20,605 nt of DNA. It comes from CBDUQI01 sp965369325 (GTDB lineage: Bacteria; Pseudomonadota; Gammaproteobacteria; Steroidobacterales; JBCBZW01). Positions 1 to 7,571 of the stretch are shown piece by piece; position 1 is the stretch's first letter; each line of letters opens with the position of its first letter. Both the position numbers and the translations under genes were made by a program. The stretch is taken from positions 1 to 20,605 of the forward strand of contig CBDUQI010000096.1 of NCBI GenBank assembly GCA_965369325.1. The letters are read 5' to 3'. The notes beneath the pieces are model-generated. The model was given only the letters and a program-made list of their open reading frames with translations, was not told the DNA's origin and made no database searches.

Positions 1-248
1 GGTTTAACGTGGCCTTGGAAAATCATCGCCATCAACGCCAGTGCGGCCGCGTTCATCGCCAAGTGTACCCAGCCCAGATGGATGAAGTTGGCGCTGAGCA
101 GGCGCCAGAACTCGCCGCCCGCCAGCTCGGGCTGGGAGTATCGCAACGCGATATGGGTGCTTTCTGGCAGCAGTTGCAGCGCTGTCATCAGAATGATCAG
201 TGCGGCTGAGCACAGCAGTAGGTTTGCGCGTGCGAGGCGGACTTTCAT
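1..248 (-). CDS. Rhomboid-family intramembrane protease, rhombosortase-like (5' part; runs off the left edge)
   Basis: Reading leftwards from ATG at 248-246, an open frame runs off the window with no stop, giving about 82 residues. It opens with a hydrophobic segment (about residues 9-28), then has GEFWRLLSANFIHLGWVHLA followed by MN. This matches the start of the rhomboid core: the W-R-L entry and the H-x-x-x-N pair (HLAMN), which in E. coli GlpG are His150 and Asn154 of the oxyanion site. The serine/histidine dyad would lie beyond the edge. The spacing and wording resemble rhombosortases (RrtA), which cleave GlyGly-CTERM tails of exported proteins in the inner membrane. No clear Shine-Dalgarno precedes the ATG; an in-frame GTG at 296 is an alternative start. 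It is divergent from the efflux operon. The rhomboid call is firm; the rhombosortase subtype is likely. Confidence 0.75.
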   Translation of the reverse strand, partial: MKVRLARANLLLCSAALIILMTALQLLPESTHIALRYSQPELAGGEFWRLLSANFIHLGWVHLAMNAAALALMAMIFQGHVK

Positions 249-480
249 GCCGCGCGGTGGGGGCGGGCGAGAGGCGGAAGATCCAGCAAGGCGCACTCCT
301 GATAACGATGCGCCGCATTATGCCTGCCTGTGCGCGGCGATACAGGTGTAGTTGCGTCGGCTTCTGCCTTATCATCGCTGACTGACACCCCCAAGGTCGC
401 CGACGGCTGGCCGATGACAGGCACCGGGGGCAGGGTAGGGAGTTTGGGCGAGTCAGGATAAAAAAGAACTGCTGAGCGCG
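249..480. other. Divergent intergenic region between the rhomboid gene and the efflux operon
   Basis: This 232-bp gap separates two genes transcribed away from each other, so it must hold both promoters. I see no convincing -35/-10 pair on either strand. It turns AT-rich near 455-470, just before the adaptor start. No protein-like frame stands out. Confidence 0.5.
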
Positions 481-1713
481 TTGAGCATTGATCGCAGCGT
501 TGCACCGTCTTCCGCCGGCGGGTTTGGCTGGGGCGGTGCGCTGGCCCTGCTGCTGCTGGGCGCGGTACTTGGCGCAGCCGCTGGCTGGTGGTTTACTCGC
601 GCCGAGGCACCGGTGCCAGTGCGTGTGGTGAGCGTTGAGCAACTCGGTGGGCGGATCAAATCCCCTGGCGAGAGTGTGTTGGATGCCACCGGCTATGTCA
701 CCGCCCGCCGCCAGGCCACTGTATCGTCCAAAATTACCGGCAAAGTGGTTGAGGTGCTGATTGAAGAGGGCATGCCTGTTGCCGAAGGGCAACTGCTGGC
801 TCGCCTGGACGATGCCAGTGCCCGCGCCGCGCTGGATCTGGCGCAGGCGCAGTTGCTGGAAACACGTGCCAACCTCACCGAAGTACGGGTGCTGCGCGAT
901 GAAGCCAGGCGCAACCTAAAGCGGGTGGAGGATTTGCAAAAGCGTCAGCTAGCCAGCGATCAAGATCGCGACGCGTCGCAGGCCGAGCTGGACACAGCGG
1001 TGGCCCGGCTTGCGCGGTTGGAGCAGGCAGTGAAGGTGGCCGAACGGTCGCGGGCGGTGCAGGCACAACGGCTCGATGACACCGAGATACGGGCGCCGTT
1101 TGCCGGCATTGTCATCGACAAAGCGGCGCAGCCAGGTGAGATGATCTCGCCGGTTTCCGCCGGCGGTGGCTTTACCCGCACCGGCATCTGCACGATTGTG
1201 GACATGGACTCGCTGGAAGTTGAGGTGGATGTAAATGAGTCTTACATCAACCGGGTAAGTCCTAAGCAACGCGTGAAGGCGACTTTGAATTCCTACCCCG
1301 ACTGGCGTATCCCCGCCGAGGTCATCACGATTATCCCGGCCGCGGATCGCAATCGCGCAACGGTGCGTGTGCGCATCGGGTTTCTGGAACGCGACGGGCG
1401 GGTATTACCCGACATGGGCGTGAAAGTGGCGTTTCTGGACGATGAGTCCGCGGCACCTGTGGCGGCGCAGCCGGATATCGAGCCGGGCCTGTATTTGCCG
1501 AGCGCGGCGATCTGGCAGCAGGGCAACGAGGCCGTGGTGTACGTGGTCGCGGGCGACGTCGCGCAGGCACGCAGCGTGCAAGTGGGGCAGATCAACGGCC
1601 AGCGTCGACGGATTATCGAGGGGTTGAGTGCAGGTGAGCAGGTGGTGGCTAATCCAGGGCCCGAGATGGTGGCGCGGCTAAAGGCCGGGGCCAGTATCGT
1701 GGTGAGCCAGTAA
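481..1713 (+). CDS. Periplasmic adaptor subunit (HlyD/MacA-like membrane fusion protein) of an ABC efflux system
   Basis: The 410-residue product should bridge an inner-membrane ABC exporter to an outer-membrane channel. An N-terminal membrane anchor (about residues 16-38) leads into a barrel-sandwich/lipoyl half (about 60-110; GYVTARRQATVSSKITGKVV). Next comes a long charged alpha-hairpin (about 115-200, rich in A, Q, E, R and L), the returning half (IRAPFAGIV), and beta-barrel and membrane-proximal regions. This domain order is that of RND/MacA-type adaptors. The start is TTG; the frame upstream is open only to a stop at 436 and has no ATG or GTG, so TTG 481 or a nearby CTG is used. It is the first gene of a four-gene plus-strand operon. 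No outer-membrane (TolC-like) partner is in the window, and the substrate cannot be read from sequence. Confidence 0.88.
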   Translation: MSIDRSVAPSSAGGFGWGGALALLLLGAVLGAAAGWWFTRAEAPVPVRVVSVEQLGGRIKSPGESVLDATGYVTARRQATVSSKITGKVVEVLIEEGMPVAEGQLLARLDDASARAALDLAQAQLLETRANLTEVRVLRDEARRNLKRVEDLQKRQLASDQDRDASQAELDTAVARLARLEQAVKVAERSRAVQAQRLDDTEIRAPFAGIVIDKAAQPGEMISPVSAGGGFTRTGICTIVDMDSLEVEVDVNESYINRVSPKQRVKATLNSYPDWRIPAEVITIIPAADRNRATVRVRIGFLERDGRVLPDMGVKVAFLDDESAAPVAAQPDIEPGLYLPSAAIWQQGNEAVVYVVAGDVAQARSVQVGQINGQRRRIIEGLSAGEQVVANPGPEMVARLKAGASIVVSQ

Positions 1714-1756
1714 ATGAGCGAGTAAAGAAGTTTTAACGAGAAAACGGAGCATACCG

Positions 1757-2452
1757 ATGGGTGAGCAGCAGATACTTGTAGCGCTGGATGGGGTCGCCAA
1801 GCGTTACCGGCGCGGGAAACAGGAAGTGGGTGTGCTGGAAGGGCTGGACCTGCAGATCCCGCGAGGGGATTTTCTTGCGCTGATGGGGCCCTCCGGCTCG
1901 GGCAAGAGTACGTTGCTGAATCTGATCGGGGGCCTGGACTCGCCCACTGCTGGGTCCATCCAAGTGGATGGCCAGCGTATCGACCAGATGAGTAGCAGTG
2001 CACTGGCCCGCTGGCGCGGAGAGCACGTAGGTTTTGTATTCCAGTTCTACAATCTGCTGCCGGTACTCAGTGCGCAGAAGAATGTCGAGCTGCCCCTGCT
2101 ACTTAAAAAAATGTCGGGCAAGGAGCGCGCGCAACGAGCGCAGACGGCGCTTGCGATTGTGGACCTGTCCGATCGCGCCAGCCATCGCCCCTCGGAGTTG
2201 TCGGGCGGTCAGCAGCAGCGCGTCGCTATCGCCCGCGCGCTGGTCACCGACCCCACGTTAATGATCTGCGATGAGCCCACCGGCGATCTTGATCGTGCCA
2301 GCGCCGATGAAATTCTGGGCCTGCTGCAGGTGCTGAACAAAGAGCACGGCAAGACTATTATTATGGTGACCCATGATCAGAAAGCGGCAGATCACGCGAA
2401 TCACGTGCTGCGGCTGGACAAAGGACAACTCAGCACGGAGGTTGCCGCATGA
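1757..2452 (+). CDS. ABC transporter ATP-binding protein (MacB/LolD/YknY type)
   Basis: The 231-residue cytoplasmic ATPase powers the exporter formed with the two following permeases. All catalytic motifs are intact: Walker A GPSGSGKS at residues 44-51, Q-loop Gln96, signature LSGGQ at 148-152, Walker B ending in DE at 172-173, D-loop GDLD and H-loop His206. Length and motif wording fit the LolD/MacB-NBD subfamily, which works with FtsX-fold permeases by mechanotransmission rather than classical import. The ATG follows a CGGAG ribosome site. The stop codon overlaps the start of the next gene (ATGA), so the two are probably translationally coupled. Unlike MacB, the ATPase is a separate polypeptide. 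Confidence 0.93.
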   Translation: MGEQQILVALDGVAKRYRRGKQEVGVLEGLDLQIPRGDFLALMGPSGSGKSTLLNLIGGLDSPTAGSIQVDGQRIDQMSSSALARWRGEHVGFVFQFYNLLPVLSAQKNVELPLLLKKMSGKERAQRAQTALAIVDLSDRASHRPSELSGGQQQRVAIARALVTDPTLMICDEPTGDLDRASADEILGLLQVLNKEHGKTIIMVTHDQKAADHANHVLRLDKGQLSTEVAA

Positions 2453-3603
2453 AGTATCTGGGCCTCATAAGAGCCGCTATCTTCCGTAAGAAAACCCGCG
2501 CCTTTTTGACCATGGGCTCACTGCTGATCGCGTTTTTACTGTACGGCATTCTTCAGGCGGTGAATCACGCCTTCAGCGCGGGTGTGTCGTTGGACGCGGC
2601 TGACCGGCTGGTCACCAATGGACGCTATTCAATTATCGACATGTTGCCGGTGAGCTACGTGAACGACATCCTCACCGATAGCAATGTCGAGGCCGTCACG
2701 CACTCTACCTGGTTCGGCGGCACTTATCAGGAAGCACGCAATTTTTTCGCCAAGTTCCCGGTGGATCCGGTGGGTTATCTGTCGGCGTACGATGAGATGA
2801 TTATTACGGACGAGGCACGCCGGGCGTTCGAGACCTCGCGCACGGGCGTGATTGTGAACGACTCGCTGGCGGAGAAATACGGTTGGTCGGTAGGCGATCG
2901 GATTCCGGTTATTGCGGACATCTGGATGCCCAAAGAGGGTGACACGTGGTGGTTCGATCTGGTGGGCACTTACCAGTGGCCGGCCGGCAGCACCAATGGT
3001 GAGGCAATGCTGATCAACTATGCATATTTCGACGAAAACCGGCGTGGTGGCCAGGGCTTGGTCGGGTGGTTGATCACCACGATGAAAGACCCGACTCAGA
3101 CCGGTGCTACCTCGGCCCGCATCGACAAGATGTTTGAGAACTCTCAGAACGAAACCAAGAGTGGTAGCGAGAACGAGTTTAGACTCTCGTTTGCCAAGCA
3201 GATCGGCAACATCGGGCTGATCGTCAGTGGGATTCTCGGCGCCGTGTTCTTTACCATCCTTCTGGTGACAGGCAATACCATGAGTCAGGCGGTGCGCGAG
3301 CGTGTGCCAGAGCTGGCGATTCTAAAAACGCTGGGTTTCACGGACGGGCGGGTACTTGGCCTGGTGCTGGTCGAGTCGCTGTGTCTGGCGCTGCTCGGCG
3401 GAGGTATCGGCCTGGCGCTGGCGTTTTTGGTGATGCCGGGCATCGCCTCGGCCATGAGTGGGTTCGTGCCTGGCATGGCACTTACGCCACAGGCACTTGC
3501 ACAGGGGCTGGGGATCATCGTGTTGCTCGGGCTGGCGGTGGGCCTGTTCCCAGCAATGAGCGCGATGCGACTGAACATTGTCGAAGCGCTACGGGGGCAT
3601 TGA
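2449..3603 (+). CDS. FtsX-fold ABC transporter permease, first of two
   Basis: The 384-residue inner-membrane protein has the MacB/FtsX layout. One transmembrane helix lies near the N-terminus (about residues 19-37), followed by a large periplasmic domain (about 40-250) and three C-terminal helices (about 256-283, 308-330, 350-375). The conserved coupling segment VRERVPELAILKTLGFTDGR sits between the second and third helices, as in this family. It starts inside the end of the ATPase gene (4-base overlap) and ends 1 base before the next permease, so it belongs to one transcription unit. It probably forms a heterodimer with the next gene product. The substrate is unknown: macrolide, peptide, lipid or siderophore export are all possible. 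Confidence 0.9.
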   Translation: MKYLGLIRAAIFRKKTRAFLTMGSLLIAFLLYGILQAVNHAFSAGVSLDAADRLVTNGRYSIIDMLPVSYVNDILTDSNVEAVTHSTWFGGTYQEARNFFAKFPVDPVGYLSAYDEMIITDEARRAFETSRTGVIVNDSLAEKYGWSVGDRIPVIADIWMPKEGDTWWFDLVGTYQWPAGSTNGEAMLINYAYFDENRRGGQGLVGWLITTMKDPTQTGATSARIDKMFENSQNETKSGSENEFRLSFAKQIGNIGLIVSGILGAVFFTILLVTGNTMSQAVRERVPELAILKTLGFTDGRVLGLVLVESLCLALLGGGIGLALAFLVMPGIASAMSGFVPGMALTPQALAQGLGIIVLLGLAVGLFPAMSAMRLNIVEALRGH

Positions 3604-3604
3604 G

Positions 3605-4786
3605 ATGACGCAGATACTGGCCATTACCTGGATGAATCTGCGCGCCATCCCCTCAAGATTGGGCTCGTCGATTGTCATTATCGTCGGCGTGGCGGGCGTC
3701 GTGGCTGTGTTGACCACCCTGCTGGCGCTGGCCGAGGGCTTCGACAAGACGCTGACCAGTTCCGGCCGCGACGACCGCGCAATTGTACTGCGCGAAGGGG
3801 CGACCGCCGAGCTGTCCAGCGGGTTGAGTCAGGAGGCGGTCAATATTATTGCTGATGCACCCGGGGTGACCCGCGACGATAACGGCCGACCGCTGGTGAG
3901 TGCCGAGGTGGTGGTGGTATCAGATGTGCCGAAGCGTGCGACCGACACGCTGGCGAACTTGCAGGTACGCGGTGTGAGCCAGATGGCGGCGGTCATTCGC
4001 GATGACTTCCGGATTGTTGAAGGACGAATGCTGGAGACCGGCAAGGCCGAAATGGTGGTAGGGCGAAGCGCCTCCAACCAGTTCAAGAATCTGAAAGTGG
4101 GTGATACGCTGGCCGCCCGCGGTTCCGAGTGGAGCGTGGTGGGTGTGTTCGCCACCAAAGGCGATATGTACGAGTCTGAAGCGTGGGTGGACGCGCCGGT
4201 CGCCCAAGCGGCATTTCGCCGCGGCAACAGCTATCAATCCGTGCGTGTGCAGTTGCAGGACGCACTGGCACTGGATGGGTTCGCCGCCAGCCTCGCCGAC
4301 GATCCAAGGGTGACCGTGCTGGTCGAGCGTGAATCGGAGTTCTTCGCCAAACAGACCGGTGCGACTACCCGCATTATCCGCCGTTTCGGGTTCGCGGTGG
4401 CAGTGGTGATGGCTATCGGTGCCGTCTTTGGCGCGCTTAACAGCATGTACAGCGCGGTCTCCACCCGAGGGCAGGAGATTGCGACGCTGCGCGCACTGGG
4501 CTTTGGCGGGTTTCCCGTGGTGGTCTCGGTGCTGGTCGAGTCGCTGATTCTGGCGCTGCTCGGCGGGCTGTTGGGTGGGTTTATCGCCTGGGCCTTCTTT
4601 GACGGGTACACGGTCTCAACGCTGAACAACGCTTCGTTCAGCCAGATGGCATTTGATTTCGCCGTCACCCCGGCGCTACTGGTGCGTGGCTTGGTTCTGG
4701 CGCTGATGCTCGGGACCATTGGCGGTCTGATGCCGGCGCTGCGCGCGGCGCGTCTGCCGATTACCACCGCACTACGCGAGTTGTAG
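3605..4786 (+). CDS. FtsX-fold ABC transporter permease, second of two
   Basis: This 393-residue partner permease has the same topology: an N-terminal helix (about residues 18-40), a periplasmic domain and three C-terminal helices. The coupling stretch STRGQEIATLRALGFGGFPV is homologous to that of the preceding gene. The two differ enough to be old paralogues forming a heterodimer, as with LolC/LolE. I chose ATG 3605 because it sits 1 base after the preceding stop and follows a G-rich site in CTACGGGGG; an in-frame ATG at 3578 would overlap the neighbour more and add nine residues without family support. It is the last gene of the efflux operon. Confidence 0.9.
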   Translation: MTQILAITWMNLRAIPSRLGSSIVIIVGVAGVVAVLTTLLALAEGFDKTLTSSGRDDRAIVLREGATAELSSGLSQEAVNIIADAPGVTRDDNGRPLVSAEVVVVSDVPKRATDTLANLQVRGVSQMAAVIRDDFRIVEGRMLETGKAEMVVGRSASNQFKNLKVGDTLAARGSEWSVVGVFATKGDMYESEAWVDAPVAQAAFRRGNSYQSVRVQLQDALALDGFAASLADDPRVTVLVERESEFFAKQTGATTRIIRRFGFAVAVVMAIGAVFGALNSMYSAVSTRGQEIATLRALGFGGFPVVVSVLVESLILALLGGLLGGFIAWAFFDGYTVSTLNNASFSQMAFDFAVTPALLVRGLVLALMLGTIGGLMPALRAARLPITTALREL

Positions 4787-4803
4787 CCGGTCTGAGAGTT
4801 CAC

Positions 4804-4831
4804 TTGGGCGGGGCAGGTACGCGGCGCCCAA
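4804..4831 (+). terminator. Weak hairpin after the efflux operon
   Basis: TTGGGCG (4804-4810) and CGCCCAA (4825-4831) form a perfect 7-bp stem with a 14-base loop, 18 bases after the permease stop. It is followed by AAATTT rather than a T tract, so it is at best an inefficient terminator or a processing hairpin. The next gene has its own AGGAG site. Confidence 0.3.
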
Positions 4832-4853
4832 AAATTTCAACAGGAGTGAGATA

Positions 4854-5231
4854 ATGATTGGATATGTGACGCTGGGGACGGCCGATATCGCACGCGCTGC
4901 CGGGTTCTACGACGCGCTGCTGGGGGAGCTTGGTGCGGGTCGGTTTATGGAGAGCGACGACTTTATTGCCTGGGCGGTAAGCCCGGATACGCCCGGCCTG
5001 TCGGTGATTAAACCCCATGACGGCAACCCGGCCAGCGTGGGCAACGGCGCGATGGTGGCGCTGAGTATGAAAAACCCCGATCAGGTGGATGCCTTTTACG
5101 CCAAAGCCATCGAGCTGGGCGGCACCGACGAAGGTAAGCCAGGGCCGCGTGGTTCGGGCTTTTATGCTGCCTATTTCCGCGACCTGGATGGCAATAAACT
5201 CAACGCCTTCTGCATGCCGGCTGCTAAGTAG
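4854..5231 (+). CDS. VOC (glyoxalase/bleomycin-resistance) fold protein
   Basis: The 125-residue cytoplasmic protein is a single VOC module. It begins VTLGTADIARAAGFYDALLG and ends FRDLDGNKLNAF, the paired beta-alpha-beta-beta-beta signatures of the superfamily. Members include glyoxalase I, extradiol dioxygenases and antibiotic-binding proteins. Expected metal ligands are only partly present: the C-terminal strand has Asn (NKLNA) where glyoxalase-like enzymes often carry Glu. It may therefore bind a ligand rather than catalyse. The start is supported by AGGAG eight bases upstream. It precedes a fumarylacetoacetate-hydrolase-like gene by 20 bases, so a shared catabolic or detoxifying role is possible but unproven. 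Confidence 0.85.
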   Translation: MIGYVTLGTADIARAAGFYDALLGELGAGRFMESDDFIAWAVSPDTPGLSVIKPHDGNPASVGNGAMVALSMKNPDQVDAFYAKAIELGGTDEGKPGPRGSGFYAAYFRDLDGNKLNAFCMPAAK

Positions 5232-5251
5232 CACACACTGGAGAAAAACTG

Positions 5252-6265
5252 ATGAAACTTGCGTCCCTCAAGGGAGGTCGCGATGGCCGTTTGGTTGTCG
5301 TGTCGCGCGATTTGGCCCGCATGACTGACGCGGGCGCCATCGCGCCTACACTGCAGGCCGCGTTGGACGACTGGGCCAACATGGCCCCCGCACTGAGCGA
5401 CCTGTCCGATCAGCTGAACGGCGGCAGTGTGGCGGGCGAGACGTTTGATGAGTCGGCTTGCGCCTCGCCTTTGCCGCGTGCCTATCAGTGGGCCGACGGC
5501 TCGGCCTACGTGAACCATGTAGAGCTAGTGCGCAAAGCACGCGGCGCCGAGATGCCCGAGACGTTCTGGACCGATCCGTTGATGTATCAGGGCGGTTCCG
5601 ACACGTTCCTGGGGCCGTACGAGCCGATAAAAATGGCCGATGAAAGCTGGGGCATTGATATGGAAGGGGAGGTCGCGGTGATTACCGACGATACCCCAAT
5701 GGGCGCCAGCCCCGCGCTGGCCGCGCAGCATATTAAGCTGATGATGCTGGTGAACGACGTGTCGCTGCGTGGACTTATCCCAGGTGAGCTGGCCAAGGGC
5801 TTTGGGTTTTTCCAATCCAAGCCGTCCAGCGCCTTCTCACCTGTGGCGGTCACCCCGGATGAACTGGGCGATGCCTGGGTCGAGGGGATGGTCAACTTGC
5901 CACTGGAGGTGGATCTGAATGGCACGCCGTTCGGGCGGGCGGACGCAGGCACCGATATGACCTTCGATTTTCCCACCATCGTTGCGCACGCCGCACGTAC
6001 GCGCCCGCTGGGCGCCGGCGCCATCATCGGCTCCGGCACTATCTCGAACAAACTGGATGGCCAGCCGGGCAAGCCGGTGAGTGAGGGCGGCGTGGGATAC
6101 TCCTGCATCGCGGAAATCCGCATGATTGAGACCATAAATACCGGCACAGCCAAAACGCCGTTCCTGCGTTTTGGTGATCGGGTGCAGATGCAGATGCTGG
6201 ACCGACGGGGGCGTTCCATCTTCGGTCGTATCGACCAGGTGGTGGAGAAGTACACGGCACCATAG
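5252..6265 (+). CDS. Fumarylacetoacetate hydrolase family protein
   Basis: The 337-residue enzyme belongs to the FAH superfamily, which cleaves C-C bonds in or decarboxylates or tautomerises 1,3-dicarbonyl acids using a bound divalent metal. An N-terminal domain (about residues 1-75) precedes the catalytic beta-roll. Metal ligands fit E138 and E140 (in MEGEVAVITDD) and D169 (LVNDVSLR). Other conserved blocks are GFFQSKPSSAFSPVAVTPDE and GSGTISN. Length and N-terminal wording match the long FAH form often annotated as fumarylacetoacetase-like, but no hmgA or maleylacetoacetate isomerase lies nearby, so the substrate is not settled. A GGAG site precedes the ATG by about nine bases. It runs into the next gene with 2 bases between stop and start. 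Confidence 0.9.
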   Translation: MKLASLKGGRDGRLVVVSRDLARMTDAGAIAPTLQAALDDWANMAPALSDLSDQLNGGSVAGETFDESACASPLPRAYQWADGSAYVNHVELVRKARGAEMPETFWTDPLMYQGGSDTFLGPYEPIKMADESWGIDMEGEVAVITDDTPMGASPALAAQHIKLMMLVNDVSLRGLIPGELAKGFGFFQSKPSSAFSPVAVTPDELGDAWVEGMVNLPLEVDLNGTPFGRADAGTDMTFDFPTIVAHAARTRPLGAGAIIGSGTISNKLDGQPGKPVSEGGVGYSCIAEIRMIETINTGTAKTPFLRFGDRVQMQMLDRRGRSIFGRIDQVVEKYTAP

Positions 6266-6267
6266 CC

Positions 6268-7263
6268 ATGATCTATCGGCTCGCGGCGGCAGTGTTTTTC
6301 ATGCTCGCGCTGTACACCGTGCTGGCGGCGCTGGGCAGCGGCGAGGGTCGCTCCCCCGGTTTGTTTGGCGCCGTGGTGTTCGGTTGGGTGGGGGCCTGGT
6401 TATGGGGCAAGGCGACCGGGCGCAGTGCGGCGCAGACCTTCGGAAAAGCGATCGAGGTGAAAGGCACGGGTAACCCCAGCGGCGGCGGATCGCGTCATGG
6501 CGGCGCGCAGACCGACACCGGTCCCGGGCAATCCGCCGACAATGCGCCGGTCGACAGCGACACCGTGGTGCCAGCGGTCGTCGCCTACCTAGGCACTGAG
6601 AACGAATCGCCCGCCAGCTTGAGTGCCCGAGTAGCCGCGGCGGTGGAGGCCGGCGTGTATCACCTGCACTGCTGCGTGCACCTGAATGAGGCCGGTGAGC
6701 CGTGTCTGTTACGCAAAGACGCGGCGTACCCCGGCCCGCTGCAAGCGTTGCTGGCTCAGCTGCAGGACTGGCCCGGGGTCATCCTGCTGGTCAGTCTGGA
6801 TGCCCGGGCGCAGGCGGGGTCGAGGACGGGGGCCGCTCTCAAACCGGTATTGGAAGTGCTGCGTCCGCAGTTGGCGCAATGTGTGATCGTCTGCTCCGAT
6901 GCGCAGGCGCTGGCGCGGGCACGTACGCTTGGCCCGGTACCGATAGGCTGGGCCATCAACCCGTTGCCCGATGATGCTCAGCGGGCCGCCGAGCGGCGCG
7001 CAGAACAACCCGCGCAGACAACGTCGTGGCTCGCCGAGCGGGCCGAGCGCGCTCGCGCCCTCGCCCCGGAGTATCTGCTCTTGGATGCACGCGACCTCGG
7101 CCCGCAGGAAGTGTTGTGCGACGGTCCCTGGGAATGGCTGGTGGCCCCCGTTGAGGACGAGGAGCAGGCGCTAGCGCTGGCCGCCCGCGGCGCTCGTCTG
7201 GTGGGCTCATCAATGCCGGGCAAGCTGTTGCAGGCGCTTGGCCCACCTACTGATTCGGGGTAA
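6268..7263 (+). CDS. Membrane-anchored protein with a degenerate GDPD-like TIM barrel
   Basis: The 331-residue product has two hydrophobic helices (about residues 4-22 and 31-48) and a Gly/Ser/Asp-rich linker (about 65-98). The cytoplasmic-looking domain after that (about 100-325) follows the order of glycerophosphodiester phosphodiesterases. ENESPASLSARVAAAVEAGV lines up with the PENT-LxAF-A--G block, VHLNEAGEPCLLRKD with the xDV-x-T-DG-PV-x-HD block, and WLVAPVEDEEQALALAARGA with the C-terminal WTVN-G block. The catalytic residues are replaced: the ExD pair by H-C-C, and the His of HD by Lys. So I infer a pseudoenzyme that may bind a phosphodiester or lipid headgroup without cleaving it. 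It starts 2 bases after the FAH stop. The fold is a motif-level inference, not a search result. Confidence 0.7.
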   Translation: MIYRLAAAVFFMLALYTVLAALGSGEGRSPGLFGAVVFGWVGAWLWGKATGRSAAQTFGKAIEVKGTGNPSGGGSRHGGAQTDTGPGQSADNAPVDSDTVVPAVVAYLGTENESPASLSARVAAAVEAGVYHLHCCVHLNEAGEPCLLRKDAAYPGPLQALLAQLQDWPGVILLVSLDARAQAGSRTGAALKPVLEVLRPQLAQCVIVCSDAQALARARTLGPVPIGWAINPLPDDAQRAAERRAEQPAQTTSWLAERAERARALAPEYLLLDARDLGPQEVLCDGPWEWLVAPVEDEEQALALAARGARLVGSSMPGKLLQALGPPTDSG

Positions 7264-7571
7264 TGGCGGCGGGTAGCTGCCTCCTGTCGGGCGTTTCGCC
7301 AAGCCACCTGATGCGGGAATTGAGACTGGGCACACGGCCCGTCAACCATGGCTTGGCTAGATTTTACTTATCGTGACGTTCCTTCCACCTTTCGCATGGG
7401 CTAGAATTGCCTGGATTCGGCAGCTTACGGTAAATTGCGTCCCCACCAAGCGATGGTGCCCGTGGCGTGTGATGGTTGAGCGGGCAGGCGAGGCCCAAGG
7501 TGTTCGTCGCGCAGCGCAGCTATACGCGTTATGTCTTTCCCGTCCCAGTGTCCAACAGATTCAAAAGACCC
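7264..7571 (+). other. Intergenic region upstream of sucA, with a possible promoter
   Basis: These 308 bases hold no gene I can support. A TAGAAT (7404-7409) could be a -10 box, but the -35 at 17-bp spacing is only TTCCTT. If used, it would give a long leader of about 155 bases before the sucA ATG. A small stem (GGCGGC 7265-7270 with GCTGCC 7276-7281, one G-U pair) follows the previous stop but lacks a T tract. Confidence 0.4.

Noticed and set aside
4..792. 262-residue minus-strand open frame across the divergent region and adaptor N-terminus
   Set aside because: It overlaps the well-supported rhomboid and adaptor genes in another frame, has Arg/Pro/His-rich composition typical of GC-rich antisense frames, and shows no family motif.
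7476..7571. 32-residue N-terminal extension of sucA
   Set aside because: Homology to E1o begins at ATG 7572; the extension has no conserved residues and its start codon is not ATG.
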